From the NCBI RefSeq assembly GCF_910592395.1, contig NC_088309.1:7504501-7568500 (forward strand): a DNA stretch of 64,000 nt, in the 5' to 3' direction. The stretch is from Lineus longissimus. Lineage: Eukaryota > Nemertea > Pilidiophora > Heteronemertea > Lineidae. Positions within the stretch are counted from its first letter, which is position 1. Each line of letters opens with the position of its first letter. This document shows positions 51,839 through 63,899 of this stretch, piece after piece. The notes beneath the pieces are model-generated. The model was not told the origin of the DNA. It searched no databases and saw only the letters and a list, made by a program, of their open reading frames with translations. A program made the position numbers and the translations under genes.

Positions 51839-53219
51839 AAATGTTGGCCTGTACGAACGCGGAGACGTCAGCACTTCTCTGGGACATGGTTGCCTCCATG
51901 AATATGGTGAAGACAGTATGTCTTTGGCACATGGTGGTCTGTGTGAATGTTTTGAAGACAGGATGTCCCCTGGATGTTGGACTGATCGAATGTGGAGAAG
52001 ACAGCGCGTCTCTGGGGCAAGGATGCCTGTTTGAACATGGTGATAACGGTTTGTCTTAGGTTCATGGTGGTCTGTGTGAATGTTTTCAAGGCAGCACATC
52101 CCAAGACAGGTTGGTCTGTACCAATGCGGAGAAGACAGTGGATGATATGAATAAAGACTAGCAAATGCTTTTACTCCGGTTTTGTACAGGAAGGCCTAGT
52201 GTAAATGTACATGAAGATTTAGATAAAAGCATTTGCTAGTCTTTATTCATATCACCCAATGTGTCTCTGGGACATGGACGCCTGTATGAATACGGTGATG
52301 ACGGTGTGTCTTAGGTACATGGTGGTCTGTGTGAATGTTTTCAAGACAGCACATCCCAAGACAGGTTGGCTGTACGATTGCTGACACGACAGGGCGTCTC
52401 TTAGACACGCTTGCCTCCATGAATATGGTGAAGACAGTATGTCTGAGGTACATGGTGGTCTTTGTGAATGTTTTCAAGACAGCACATCCCAAAGACATGT
52501 TAGCCTGTACCAATGCGGAGAAGACAGTGTGTCTCTTGAACATGGACGCCTGTATGATTATGGTGATGACAGTATGTCCTAGGAATATGGTGGTCTGTGT
52601 AAATGTTTTGAAGACAACATGTCCTCAGGACATGTTGGTCTGTACCAATGTGGAGAAGACAGTGTGTCTCTGGGACATGGAAGCCTGTTTGAATATGGTG
52701 AAGACAGTATGTCCTAGGAATATGGTGGTCTTTGTTAATCTTTTGAGGACAAGATGTCCCCAGGACATTTTGGTATGTACCAGTGCGGAGAAGACAGTGT
52801 GTCTCTCTGCGACATGGTTGCCTCCATGAATATGGTGAAGACAGTATGTCTTAGGTACATGGTGGTCTGTGTGAATGTTTTCAAGACAGCACATCCTAAG
52901 ACAAGTTGGCTGTATGACTGCTGACACGACAGGGCGTCTCTTGGACACGCTTGCCTCCATGAATATGGTGAAGACAGTATGTCTGAGGTACATGATGGTC
53001 TGTGTAAATGTTTTGAAGACAGCACATCCCAAAGACATGTTGGTCTGTACCAATGCGGAGAAGACAGTGCGTCTCTTGAACATGGACGCCTGTATGAATA
53101 TGGTGATGACAGTATGTCCTAGGAATATGGTGGTCTGTGTAGATGTTTTGGTCTGTACAAATGCAGTGAAGACAGTGTGTCTCTGGTACATGGACGCCTG
53201 TATGAATATGGTGAAGAAG
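51839..53219 (-). repeat. 45-bp minisatellite, inverted arm
   Basis: The same 45-bp family continues here in the opposite orientation. CCTGTATGAATATGGTGAAG here is the reverse complement of CTTCACCATATTCATACAGG in the left arm, and the three-variant, roughly 136-bp order is kept. Within the arm a block is duplicated at exactly 540 bp: CTGACACGACAGGGCGTCTC occurs at 52381 and 52921, which is twelve 45-bp units. The array ends about 20 bp before the putative poly(A) signal of the TRAFD1-like gene. Confidence 0.92.
52144..52253. mobile_element. 110-bp foldback element with perfect 30-bp inverted repeats
   Basis: Bases 52144-52173 (starting GATATGAATAAAGACTAG) and 52224-52253 are perfect reverse complements, separated by 50 bp. 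The segment interrupts the minisatellite: the flanks GAAGACAGTG and TGTCTCTGGG are contiguous in neighbouring repeat units. This looks like a tiny insertion or foldback MITE, without coding capacity. Confidence 0.8.
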
Positions 53220-54283
53220 ACTTGAAATTACATCATTTTATTGTACTACTATTATACAACTAAGAAAAATGTTACAGTTGTCAAGTGCATCATTTTACAA
53301 TACAAACATCTTGCTTTTAGCAAGTTATAGAGTACATGACACGATTAGAACGCAGTGAAAAAACACACACCAATTGTGAATTCAAATTCCTCCAAAACGC
53401 ATCATTTTTCCTCCAACTTGCATGTAAGTGACTATAGTATGGAGCATAGAGGAGATATATACAAATAGCTGAGATATGCTCTTAGCACAAATATATTTAC
53501 AAGACTTTGGCACAAAAATTGACCAGAATAACAAGCACACAATCATTTGATGTGCCAGCATTTAAGTGCTGCACAATGCGATTGAAATTGTGGCAAGCTG
53601 CGAAGATGATCGCATACAACAAAAATCTCTCGTTTGCAGTAACCTTCGATCAAACTCGGCAGTGAGCGGTTTCATATGCAGATGAGAGATCTTTTTGTTG
53701 CAAATTGCAGCAATTTCAACCGCTGGTTGCAACAACAAAAACTGCTTGTTTGCATGCCACATAAAGCAGAGCTACTACTGTATACCAATATACATAAGCA
53801 TATAAAGAACACTTTCCTTATTGTGTTTAAGCCTCCTAATACATGTATCGGTACATTGATACCATGCACGTATTGCATAGGGCCATTCATGAATAACAGA
53901 TCCTCCTTGCACATGACTAGAACTATTGTTCCATCCTTGCTTGCATTGGCCTCCATGGCCAAAAATAGGCCAGAAAAAGAGGAATGGGTTTTCTGGACAA
54001 GAGTGCCATTGCACTTTACTGCTCATACAAGTTTTATAGGAAAGCCATAAAATATGAGAAATTTCCAGTTCATGTTTTCAACAATTTCCCATGAAACCTC
54101 AGTCTTTGATAAAAGCACTCTCAGTCTTTACTTTAAGCACCTTGGTGCTTCAATAAGATATGATAACGATACACTATTCCACATGTTCATATAAATATGT
54201 ACGTGTGTGGCAGGCCTGCAGTTGATAAAATGGCAATTGTCGTCGTTTCAAACTTCATGAATGCAGCGACCCTATTGACTTGC
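53220..54283 (-). terminator. 3' UTR and probable poly(A) signal of the TRAFD1-like gene
   Basis: Downstream of the stop codon (54286-54284, minus strand) there is about 1 kb without coding potential. A minus-strand AATAAA (TTTATT at 53237-53242) is placed just before the minisatellite. Open frames at 53672-53962 (minus) and 53676-54050 (plus) overlap each other and look incidental. Confidence 0.55.
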
Positions 54284-57200
54284 TCATCTTTTTGATGCAT
54301 CCGTCTTCTGAAAGAAACAAGTAAGATCAACACTAAGAAATTTTCCATGTTCAACAAGACATCTCTAGGCCCATCGGGTGCATGAATGCCACCCACGACA
54401 CCAAGCTTGAAGTTACTACTCGCTCTCGAAGGGAGTGAGGTGAATAGGCAATGCGACCGGTGATCTTGATCATTTAAAATGCTTAGATTAGCAACTCAAT
54501 TATCATACCTCAAGCAAAATGATACAAAAACCGTTTTCCCTTTTTGCTATTTCTTGCTATCAGACATAATTGAAACAATCTTTTTCATTTCATTTGAAGC
54601 CGCACTTACTTTATTTTGAGTGGAGGACATCCCTTTACCAACAGGTCTAGAACTCCTTTCCCCTGGGACTCTCATGCCATTAAGATATCCCAGATTTGAA
54701 CCAACATTTGTCTTTGGCACAGGTCTGCAATAAATCAGATGAAATAAAGACTATGACTTTCATGCAAAACTTTATAAGCTGCAGTTCGAAATAAAGGAAT
54801 ATACATGTAGGATATACCCAAATTACTTTGACATGACTGATTAGAGATTGATTGTTTTGAAGTACGAGGCAGAAGTCAATATAAGTGTCAGTCCAGCTCG
54901 CTGCTTTGTATGCATGTCCTGAAAAGTCTATGTCTTGTATATATTGTCCTATTCCTTGAAAAATTACTGAAAGTTGGACAAATCATCTCACTTCATTCCT
55001 CTTTTAGAAGCCTCTGATTTAGGCTTTGCGAAACTGGCTTGGTAACCAGCGAGTTCAGGATCTTCATTGCGAGAAAAAGCAGTGCCTGCAAAATGAGGAG
55101 ATGGTGAGATTATTACAATGAGTAATGACGGCAATACTTCAATCAGCTTGGTTCATGAGCAGTCCAACTGTTCAGTAGTATACGTAACTCTTCAGTGAAC
55201 TTGATATTCTGTAATAATTTAATATTATATAGTCTAAAAACCTAGATTTTACAGCATCAGAGAGCATTTTGAATGCCATGTTTTCAGGACTGGGGGAATC
55301 CTTGTCAGGCTATACATCTAGGTCTGCTGAATGCAAGCTAACTGTCACGTATGGTAGCTAATTCCTGTTGTGTATGACAGTCCCATACAACATGTACCTA
55401 ACAGCAAACGGTCAAGATATGGTACCTAATCTGCTTGGACTCACCCCTGGAACTGTTTCCGATGTTGGTAGCTGTTCTTCTCGTTGGATTACCAGCAGTA
55501 CTTGTATCCTTGCTGGGACGGAAAGCAGTGGAACGTTCCCTTCTACCTTCAATAGTCGAATTTGATAGGTAATTTTTTGGCTGTAAAGGAACAGGATTAT
55601 TCACCAAATCATCTAGTGTGCGCTTGGCCCTTGCATTGCTGCCACGGTTTAAACCAGAATCACTTGTCTTCCTCACCCCTTGTGTTGAACTTGTCCCTGT
55701 CCCATACCTGCTAGAATTTTTCGCGACATTTTGACCAGTGGTATGATCGTTTATACCAAAGCCTCTCATATAACTGTTCCTACTATCATTGGTTGTCAAA
55801 GGGGAATCATCAGAGTCACTGTCTATAGACAAGTCTTCAACGTCGTGTTGATGTCGCCTAGGTCTTGTGAGGACAGGGGAGGAATCGATGTTGAAATGAG
55901 TTGGTCGTTGTCTTGGCAGTGGAGTCTGGGTACGGTTCAAATCACATACAGCCTGGTGCTGCACCAGGAAATCCAATGGGAACAGGTTATCACAGAATTC
56001 GCAGGGCAGCATGGTCTCCTCACCGTCGGTGAAATCCTGGAGTATTGGACGGGAGACCCTATAAACAAGAAATATATTCTAAAGCTGGAACAGTATACTT
56101 GTCTTCCAAGAAACACCTTTAGCCCTTCAGCTGAAGATTTTCCGTCAAAGTCAAACGCTTGTGGAACATATGGAAGCGAGACAAATATTTGGTGTTACAT
56201 AAAACAGGTAAGATCGGTTCCCAGGGAATGAGTGAATGGGTACTACCAAATACGGGTCACCTGTATTGCTAATGCACTGGTCATTGAACTAAATCATGAA
56301 TTGCACTACTAGGACTCCCCCCCCGTCTGGCAAATAGTTTTGCCGTCTGCCGTTACCCCTTAGAGGGGTCCACCTTAAAGAGGTGTCTAGATCCTAATCC
56401 TTAACCCTCATCCTTATTTAACAATGAAAGACAGATTCTCAAGTGAAAAGCAGTGTCACACATTCCAAAGGAGCTGAAGAAGACATCCTTACCAGTCTTG
56501 ACTGCCCGATCCCAGGTTATCAATGATGTTGGGTTCTCCACTGTTGCTGGGTGTGGACAGGTCATACTCTGCCTCGTCAAAAATAGGACTTTCGTCATCG
56601 CTGGGGTACTTCTGATACGTGTTGACAATAGGATTGCAACCGGTCTATATGATAGAGAGAATATTACTATTAGGGGTGGGATCATAAATTTTGTGCATGC
56701 CGCAGTGGTCAATCGCAAAATTTGGAAAAAAGGGGGTTCAGCACACATACAATTTTAACAATAGCTTTTCCATTGCCCTTGCAAGTCCAAATCAAATAGA
56801 GTTCTTATATCAGGGATGAGCAAAGGTCAGAGGGTAAACCACTGATTGATATTCCAAGCAAATGTTGTTAGACAACTTACCTGATGCAGTACCAACTCAT
56901 CCTGAGGGAAAGAAGCTTCACAGAATTCACATGGCAGCATGGTCTTTTCTTGCTGGTACATGTAACTTTGTGCAAATGCTGACAATAGAATAAGAATGTC
57001 ATGGACTGTTGGAGTAGCTGCAGCATTATTGGCAAAATGTGTTTAGTTTAAAGTACAAACGCAAGATGCGACAACACTACTGAGAAGTGATATTGCTGTC
57101 ATGTTTTCTCTAGGCTCGAGATTGAGGTTACTGTCACAGTGTTCTCGAAACGCTAAATCAAAACTTCACCAAAGATGCAATTTAACAAAACCGCTAACTA

Positions 57201-59760
57201 TAATAGTCGAAAGTATTTCCTGGTTGGCAGAGGTGTGCTTGAGGTGATAAGCTCAAGAGGCACGTGGACATTCTTAAAATTCATGCATTTAAGAAGTCAG
57301 AAGCTGTGTGTAACTTCAAGGGGTGTAGGTTTGCTTGGGATAAGCTCTGTTGGTACATGCAAAAGATTCATTCACTACCAGTCAGTAGCAAGGTGCAAGG
57401 ATTTAAGGTCAGCTGGGTATAAGCTGTTGGTAAATGCATACAAGCTCCTTCATACACTACCAATAAAAAATCAGGAGTAAGCATGATCAAAAGCAGTACA
57501 AAAGTATGATCAAAATCAGGAGTAAGCATGATCAAAAGCAGTACAAAAGCATGATCAAAATCAGGAGTAAGCATGAGCAAAAGCAGTACAGACACAGTAA
57601 CAGGTTGACTAAGATGAGGTTCTGCAGGTACATGCAAAATATTTATGCACAACTCACAGACACCAGGTGCGGCACCACTTTCTGGTGAATATTGGGGTGC
57701 AATGATAGGATCGTCATCCTCCATAAAGTCATCTGGGAACTGGGCCACAAGTTGGGCATAAACTTCATCTGTCATAAAGTTTCCAGGCATTTCCATTAGG
57801 CGGTCAAGATCTGAACTGCTAGCGCCGGCATCCGAGTAGTTATTATGGTTATTAACACCTGAAAAAGTCAGTCGTTCTCAAGCTTTGCAAATCGCAAAAC
57901 ACATCCTCCAGCAGGTAAGAAGTGTCTCCTCTAAATATTCATGTAAACTGCAAACATGTGCCAGAATGATACTGAGGCCCTCTTTCTTAACAACTATCAA
58001 TATGACACTGTATCCAATTGGCAGTTGTGTTGTCATAAACATGCCCCATAAACAACAGATGTTGATAAAATTTGTTGAAAAGGTGCATAAACTGAAAGTG
58101 AAAACTCTGTGTATTTGTTCAATGGTGGAATGAGAAAATTTTAGAGGGATGTCAAAAACAACTGTGACCAAAAGACAACACCCTTCTTACAGTGTGTTAA
58201 AGGTCAAATGGCTCTTTACAAGCATACCTGTTTTAGTTGAAGTAGTATTGCCAGTAGTACTTGTGTTACTAGTCTTACTGGTTGTGGGGAGGGCAGTCTG
58301 TCTGTTCACTGCCGACTGGTTTTTCTGTGTAACTGACGAAGAAGATCTTATGTTTTTGCTCACTTCAGTTCTCCTGGTTGTAGCATTGGTATTTTTGGAA
58401 ACATTTCCAACCTTTTTAGTGACAAGACTAGTGTTCTTAACAGCAGTTGGTCTATTATTAGCCTGAGCAGGACGCCGTGTCGCAATAGGTCGGTGAGGTG
58501 GGGGCAGTTCTACGTCATCAGAATCAATCGACATCTCGTCCAAGTTATTTTGTATTCGGGGAATGTCGACCATCCTGGTTAGTTCATTGAACACAAAGGA
58601 GTTCAAACGTCCAGGGCCTGCAGGATGATTAGAGGCACCATTTTGTATGAGGTTTGGTTTCTGTTCAGGATATGAGCAGTCAGAGTCATCATGACGTTGT
58701 TGGTCTTTAATCATAATGAATCGTTGACATTTATAGCACTGTTCAGTCCTGGTGCCACAAAACTCTAGATGTTCATCAAGTTCATCTCTAGCTTTCTCAA
58801 TTTCACAGTAAACACATTTCATCATCCTTTTTGGGCAGTCATTTTCCTGAAAAGCAATTAAGTACACAGTTCAGGTTTTTGTTAAGTTCCACCAAGGAGC
58901 CAGAGAGCAAGTTAAGTTGTTTTGAATTTCAGAAGGCAAGGACAAGGTCTCTGCTTTCACCATCACCAGGAATTTGGCTAGAACTTGAAGTCCTAAAGCA
59001 ATAAGAACTCCTTCAAAATGAAGTGAATGCCTGTTTAAAACATGTTCATGGGAGGATGTTCTTTGGAAAACAAAGAACTGACCCCTTTGAAATTTTACCA
59101 CAAACAAGAAAGCATAAGTAGCTTTCAAGCTTCATATAGTTTTTTGCTCCATTTAAAAAACAAAAGCACCTAGGCCTACTGGTTATCAATGCCAAATACA
59201 AACCTTATGGTTTTCTAACTTTGCCCTTTCGAATTTCTTGAGACACTTGTCGCATGCAACTTCACTGTGGTCCTCTTCGATGTGATCATCCAGTTCTGAC
59301 TTTGGATATGGCTCATGACATTTCTTACACAGCACAATGTTTCGTCGACAGTGCACTTCATGCATAACAAAATTGGCCGCTGCTATATCTCGTTTGCTGA
59401 AATGAAAGGTAACAAAGTTGAACAGTTTAATGTACCATGATAAATCAGGATGACCTCAGTATGGTATTATTTCAATTGTCCATTTGACTTTTGGTAGTGC
59501 AGGGAGTCGGACTTGGAATTCTCCCAGCAATTCAAGATAACGAGCATCTTATCATACAAAAAAGTATTCACTGGTGCAAACACATACTATTATAGTCCAC
59601 AAATCAACTGAATATTAAGTCTCATACTTTCAAAAATGAAGCAGGCACTCGGAGACTGCGCAGGATGCTCTGTCGCCGTGTCGGAGAGCAATTATATGAT
59701 TTGATAAAAGATTCCTCCTCACCAGTTGGCACAGTACTTTGTGTCTGGAGCATCAGCCAT
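54284..59760 (-). CDS. TRAFD1: TRAF-type zinc finger domain-containing protein 1-like (FLN29 family)
   Basis: Ten minus-strand exons: 59723-59760, 59204-59396, 58228-58846, 57664-57858, 56881-56978, 56493-56644, 55445-56058, 54992-55085, 54610-54724 and 54284-54307. All phases agree, giving 713 residues. The start ATG is at 59760 (ATCATGGCT). The N-terminus has Cys/His fingers like those of vertebrate TRAFD1: YCANCKRDI, HEVHCRRNIVLCKKC, VACDKCLKKF, DCPKRMMKCVYC and FCGTRTEQCYKCQRF. Two further finger-like motifs, TMLPCEFCEASFPQDELVLHQ and TMLPCEFCDNLFPLDFLVQHQ, match the two PCEFC motifs of vertebrate TRAFD1. Linkers are long, Ser/Arg-rich and disordered. Vertebrate TRAFD1 is a cytosolic negative regulator of TLR/TRAF6 signalling; that role here is inference. 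The neighbouring gene TIMM10 is divergent. An XAF1-like alternative is less likely because of the paired PCEFC motifs. Confidence 0.9.
57475..57594. repeat. Tandem repeat, exact 45-bp period, ~2.7 copies
   Basis: GAGTAAGCATGATCAAAAGC-type units start at 57475, 57520 and 57565. They lie in the intron between exons 4 and 5 of the TRAFD1-like gene. More degenerate repeats with GATAAGCTC and GTACATGCA words precede them (about 57195-57470). Confidence 0.85.
58972..59095. mobile_element. Second copy of the dispersed repeat seen at 19647-19871
   Basis: Shared blocks in the same order and orientation are GGCTAGAAC, AGAACTCCTT, GAAGTGAATGCC, GGGAGG, and AAAACAAAGAAC. The copy lies in the intron between exons 2 and 3 of the TRAFD1-like gene. 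Its outer inverted-repeat ends are not clear, so it may be degraded or longer than given. Confidence 0.65.
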
Positions 59761-60435
59761 GATGAAGACTCGATTGGACTTGGAGGCAACAAACTACACT
59801 TGAAGTTGAACCGAGACAAACTGCTGAAAATTTAAAGAAGAAATGTCCAGCCATGCACAGGGAAGTTACCAGAACAGTTCGGCGAATGTCGATATAATAA
59901 CGCGTATCATTATATTGACATTCGCCGAACTGAGAATAAAGACACACGTATGAGTAGCAGAGTGAGAGTACTCAGTATGACTCACTGACTGACAGACACT
60001 TTCATTTTCAAAACGACTTTGTTAGCTTACCAGTCTCAACTGTTTTAAAACTGAAGCTTAAGATGAAGAAATGTGGCTAGTCTATCTTACCAGACACTTG
60101 TATTTTTCACTTGGTGAAGTTTGAACACGAATTATAAGCAAAATAAACATAAGAAAAAGGAATGTGACAGCACATTCGTGGAATCTGTAACAAACATCTA
60201 GCATGTCATGCAATGATGAATGAAGGCGGCTGATTGGTCGGTACCCTGATTGGTCATGATATCTGGAACTTTATGTTAAACCGGTTTGGATTGGCTCATT
60301 CTATTTCCTAGAAATCCGGCCCTAGAAATCCCCATAATGCAGTACGTTTCCGTTCTGGCTCTAGGGTGTCCACATGCTCTTTCCCTCAACTCAAAACCTC
60401 ACAAACATAATATTTACAACCCCAAATCAGTAATC
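59761..60435. promoter_or_regulatory. Shared promoter region of divergent TRAFD1-like and TIMM10 genes
   Basis: The two start codons are 675 bp apart. On the TIMM10 side three inverted CCAAT boxes (GATTGG) occur at 60232-60237, 60248-60253 and 60289-60294, a spacing typical of NF-Y-driven housekeeping promoters. On the TRAFD1 side a 58-bp palindrome occupies 59875-59932. No TATA box is evident. Confidence 0.6.
59875..59932. repeat. 58-bp near-perfect palindrome
   Basis: Arms 59875-59898 and 59909-59932 are reverse complements with one mismatch. They begin CAGTTCGGCGAATGTC and surround a 10-base centre containing ACGCGT. It lies about 115 bp upstream of the TRAFD1-like start codon. It could be a minimal foldback element or a hairpin in a 5' UTR. 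Confidence 0.9.
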
Positions 60436-60978
60436 ATGGCATCTATAGAAGAACAACAACTCAAGCTTATAGCTGATCTAGAAATTGAGATGATGTCAGA
60501 TATGTACAATAGGTTAGTTGAGCTAAAAGAAATGCCCTCAAAAGTGTGTGGGTGAAGCATTATGTATAGTGTACACTACACAGTCACCGTGTAATACAGA
60601 CATACAGGATGTCTCAATAACAAGGAGAACCTGTTGTTCTTACAATGACTGTCTTGTCAAATTTTTTGCATCATTTTGGTCATGCGGTCTGAGTTGGCAT
60701 GTTGTGAGTGGCACAGGTCTGCAAGTTGAGTGAACTTCCATTCATGATTTATTATGCATTTTGTTTTCAGGATGACAAATGCCTGCCATAAGAAGTGTGT
60801 CCCAGCTCATTACAGAGACTCTGAATTAAGTAAAGGCGAATCTGTTTGTATAGACCGATGTGTTGCAAAATATTTAGATATTCATGATAGGATAGGAAAG
60901 AAATTAACAACCATGACCCAAGCAGATGAAGCCACCATGAAGAAGATGCAGGGTCAATCAGCTTCCCAAGGAATGTGA
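60436..60978 (+). CDS. TIMM10: Mitochondrial import inner membrane translocase subunit Tim10
   Basis: Two exons, 60436-60512 and 60771-60978, join in phase to give 94 residues, close to the 90 of human TIMM10. The small-Tim signature of twin CX3C motifs is present: CHKKC and CIDRC, spaced as in the family. Around them are [38 protein letters not shown] and a GKKLT helix, very close to vertebrate TIMM10. With Tim9 it forms the hexameric intermembrane-space chaperone that guides hydrophobic carrier proteins to the TIM22 complex. The cysteines form disulfides through the Mia40 pathway. The start ATG (ATCATGGCA) is followed immediately by the conserved N-terminal helix. The gene is divergent from the TRAFD1-like gene and tail-to-tail with ALDH7A1. 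Confidence 0.96.
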
Positions 60979-62606
60979 TCAGGAGCCTAAAACTGTAGAT
61001 GGACATGTCTTGAGGATACTCATATTATCATCAAAAGGGATCAAGATATTGTATTGTTGGAGCCTCTGGACTCGATCTGTGCATTTCTAGTGCTTGACAA
61101 TCTTTGATGGTAGTGGACTGCATTTTGAAATATTCGGGGATTTCCAAATGCAGAATATAGAGAATTGGTTCCGGTCTCGGCATCAAATAAGAACTGTAAA
61201 ATTCTGCATCCCTGGCATGCTCATTAGAAATGAGCCCATCAGGGGGCCCTATTAGGGTGTTGGTTGCAGTCAATTTGTTTTGCACGAGCATCATCCAGTT
61301 TTCCAACCAGATGCATCGGCCAAGCCCTTGGTAGGAGTTATTTTGGCCTCTTGATATCAGTCATAAGCAACCATCTTTTGACACATCAACTGTCCATGTG
61401 GTCGCATTTAGACTACCTTGAGACCTTGGGCAAGTCACCTTTTCATTGACCATAGCCTGGAATTTAACTTTGCATCACCTAATTATCTTATCAATTGGTC
61501 ATCAGATGGTGACCCAAGTAAATTGTTCTTTCCCAATTGGGGTGTGATTTTGAGCAAGACACGTATGTATATTGGTCATCTTATGTCACTAAGATCATGG
61601 AGAGATCACTTGTTTGTCTTGGTCATTATAATAAATGATTATATAATCATCTGGAGTTTGACTTTAATTCTTTTCCGGTATAAGCCCCTATGATAGCACC
61701 TTCCTTTTGTCTCCCTTTGTAGGCATGTTGTTGATCTTGGGCAGGTCACTTGTCTTTCTTATTGATTTGTCATTTAGTGTCGCCTTAGAGTGCCACTCCC
61801 CTATTTTTATGGGTAAAGATGAACATGGACAGACTGCAGTCTTAACTTCCTAGGACTGTTAAGTGCAGATGAAACTACTGCATGAAATAGCATCTTACTG
61901 GTACTTGATTATAGACATTTAAAAAAAAAAGAAAACCAAACAAGTTTGTATATATTTCCAATTGACATCCTACAATGTAATAGCTGCCATATTTTATTTC
62001 TTACTCATTCACACACACAAAGTTATTATAGCACATACATGTTCATGATTGGTAAGAACACCGACAGTATATTTGTGATTTGCCAAACCTAAATGAGTAC
62101 GTGGACTTCCAATATGGTGATATTTAAACATTATTACTTTTCTGGCATACCTTTTTCAACTGAAGCTTCTCAAAACATGATTTACCTCAATCGATTACAT
62201 GGAGAACTCTTAAAAATATACTATCAAGGGATATGACCCTCCATCATTCAAAGCCGTATTTTCTTTTGACCCCAGCTGTCCTCTTCCACGTCTGCATCAT
62301 TTCACCATGACTGGAATCAATTCAGATCCATGACAGATCAAATAGGTTGAAGCCAACAGGAAGGTAAGCCAGGTAAATAAAACAAATACTCGAGCAGCAC
62401 ATTGCATTGCTACGGCAAACGCTCCAACAGTCAAGTTAACTTGTAGATTTATGTCTTCAGAGACTACACTTTCACCAAACTACACACTACATGGAACACT
62501 ATTTCGTTCAATAACACATGTTATGTTTAGAAATCCAAATTCATTTTCTACACTGTTATCTTGTTACTGAATCACGGCAGCAAACTTCTGCACAGAACGA
62601 ATTAGA
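60979..62606. other. Tail-to-tail interval of TIMM10 and ALDH7A1 (3' UTRs)
   Basis: This interval has no coding potential that I can support. Plus-strand AATAAA candidates for TIMM10 are at 61630-61635 and 62376-62381. A minus-strand candidate for ALDH7A1 is TTTATT at 61993-61998. Degenerate copies of a CTTGGGCAAGTCAC motif occur near 61426, 61553 and 61736. Confidence 0.5.
61420..61780. repeat. Degenerate repeat block with CTTGGGCAAGTCAC-like motifs
   Basis: Three related segments (near 61426, 61553 and 61736) share CTTGgGCAaGtCAC followed by TTGGTCAT/ATTGGTCATC-type words. The reverse complement, GTGACTTGCCCAAG, resembles the conserved core of several SINE superfamilies. The block lies in the probable 3' UTR of TIMM10. 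Confidence 0.45.
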
Positions 62607-63710
<1,104 letters not shown>

Positions 63711-63899
63711 CTGAAAAAATTGAAGATAAATTTTGGAAAAAAGGTAAGTTTACCAGCTACTTGTAGTGTTACTACGGTTGGGGACATATTGGTGGTTCAT
63801 GGCCACTGACTCTGTCCACAGGTAAGCTGGAGAGTTCATCAGGAGTTCCTCATCTTTCTCTTTTTCATTTGGGTGGCCCTGTTTTTATATCGCATTGAA

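Noticed and set aside
50290-53219. CRISPR-like array
   Set aside because: The window is an animal genome; units are contiguous 45-bp variants without constant repeat plus unique spacers, and orientation inverts midway.
55731-56231. 166-codon plus-strand frame
   Set aside because: Antisense shadow of TRAFD1-like exon 7.
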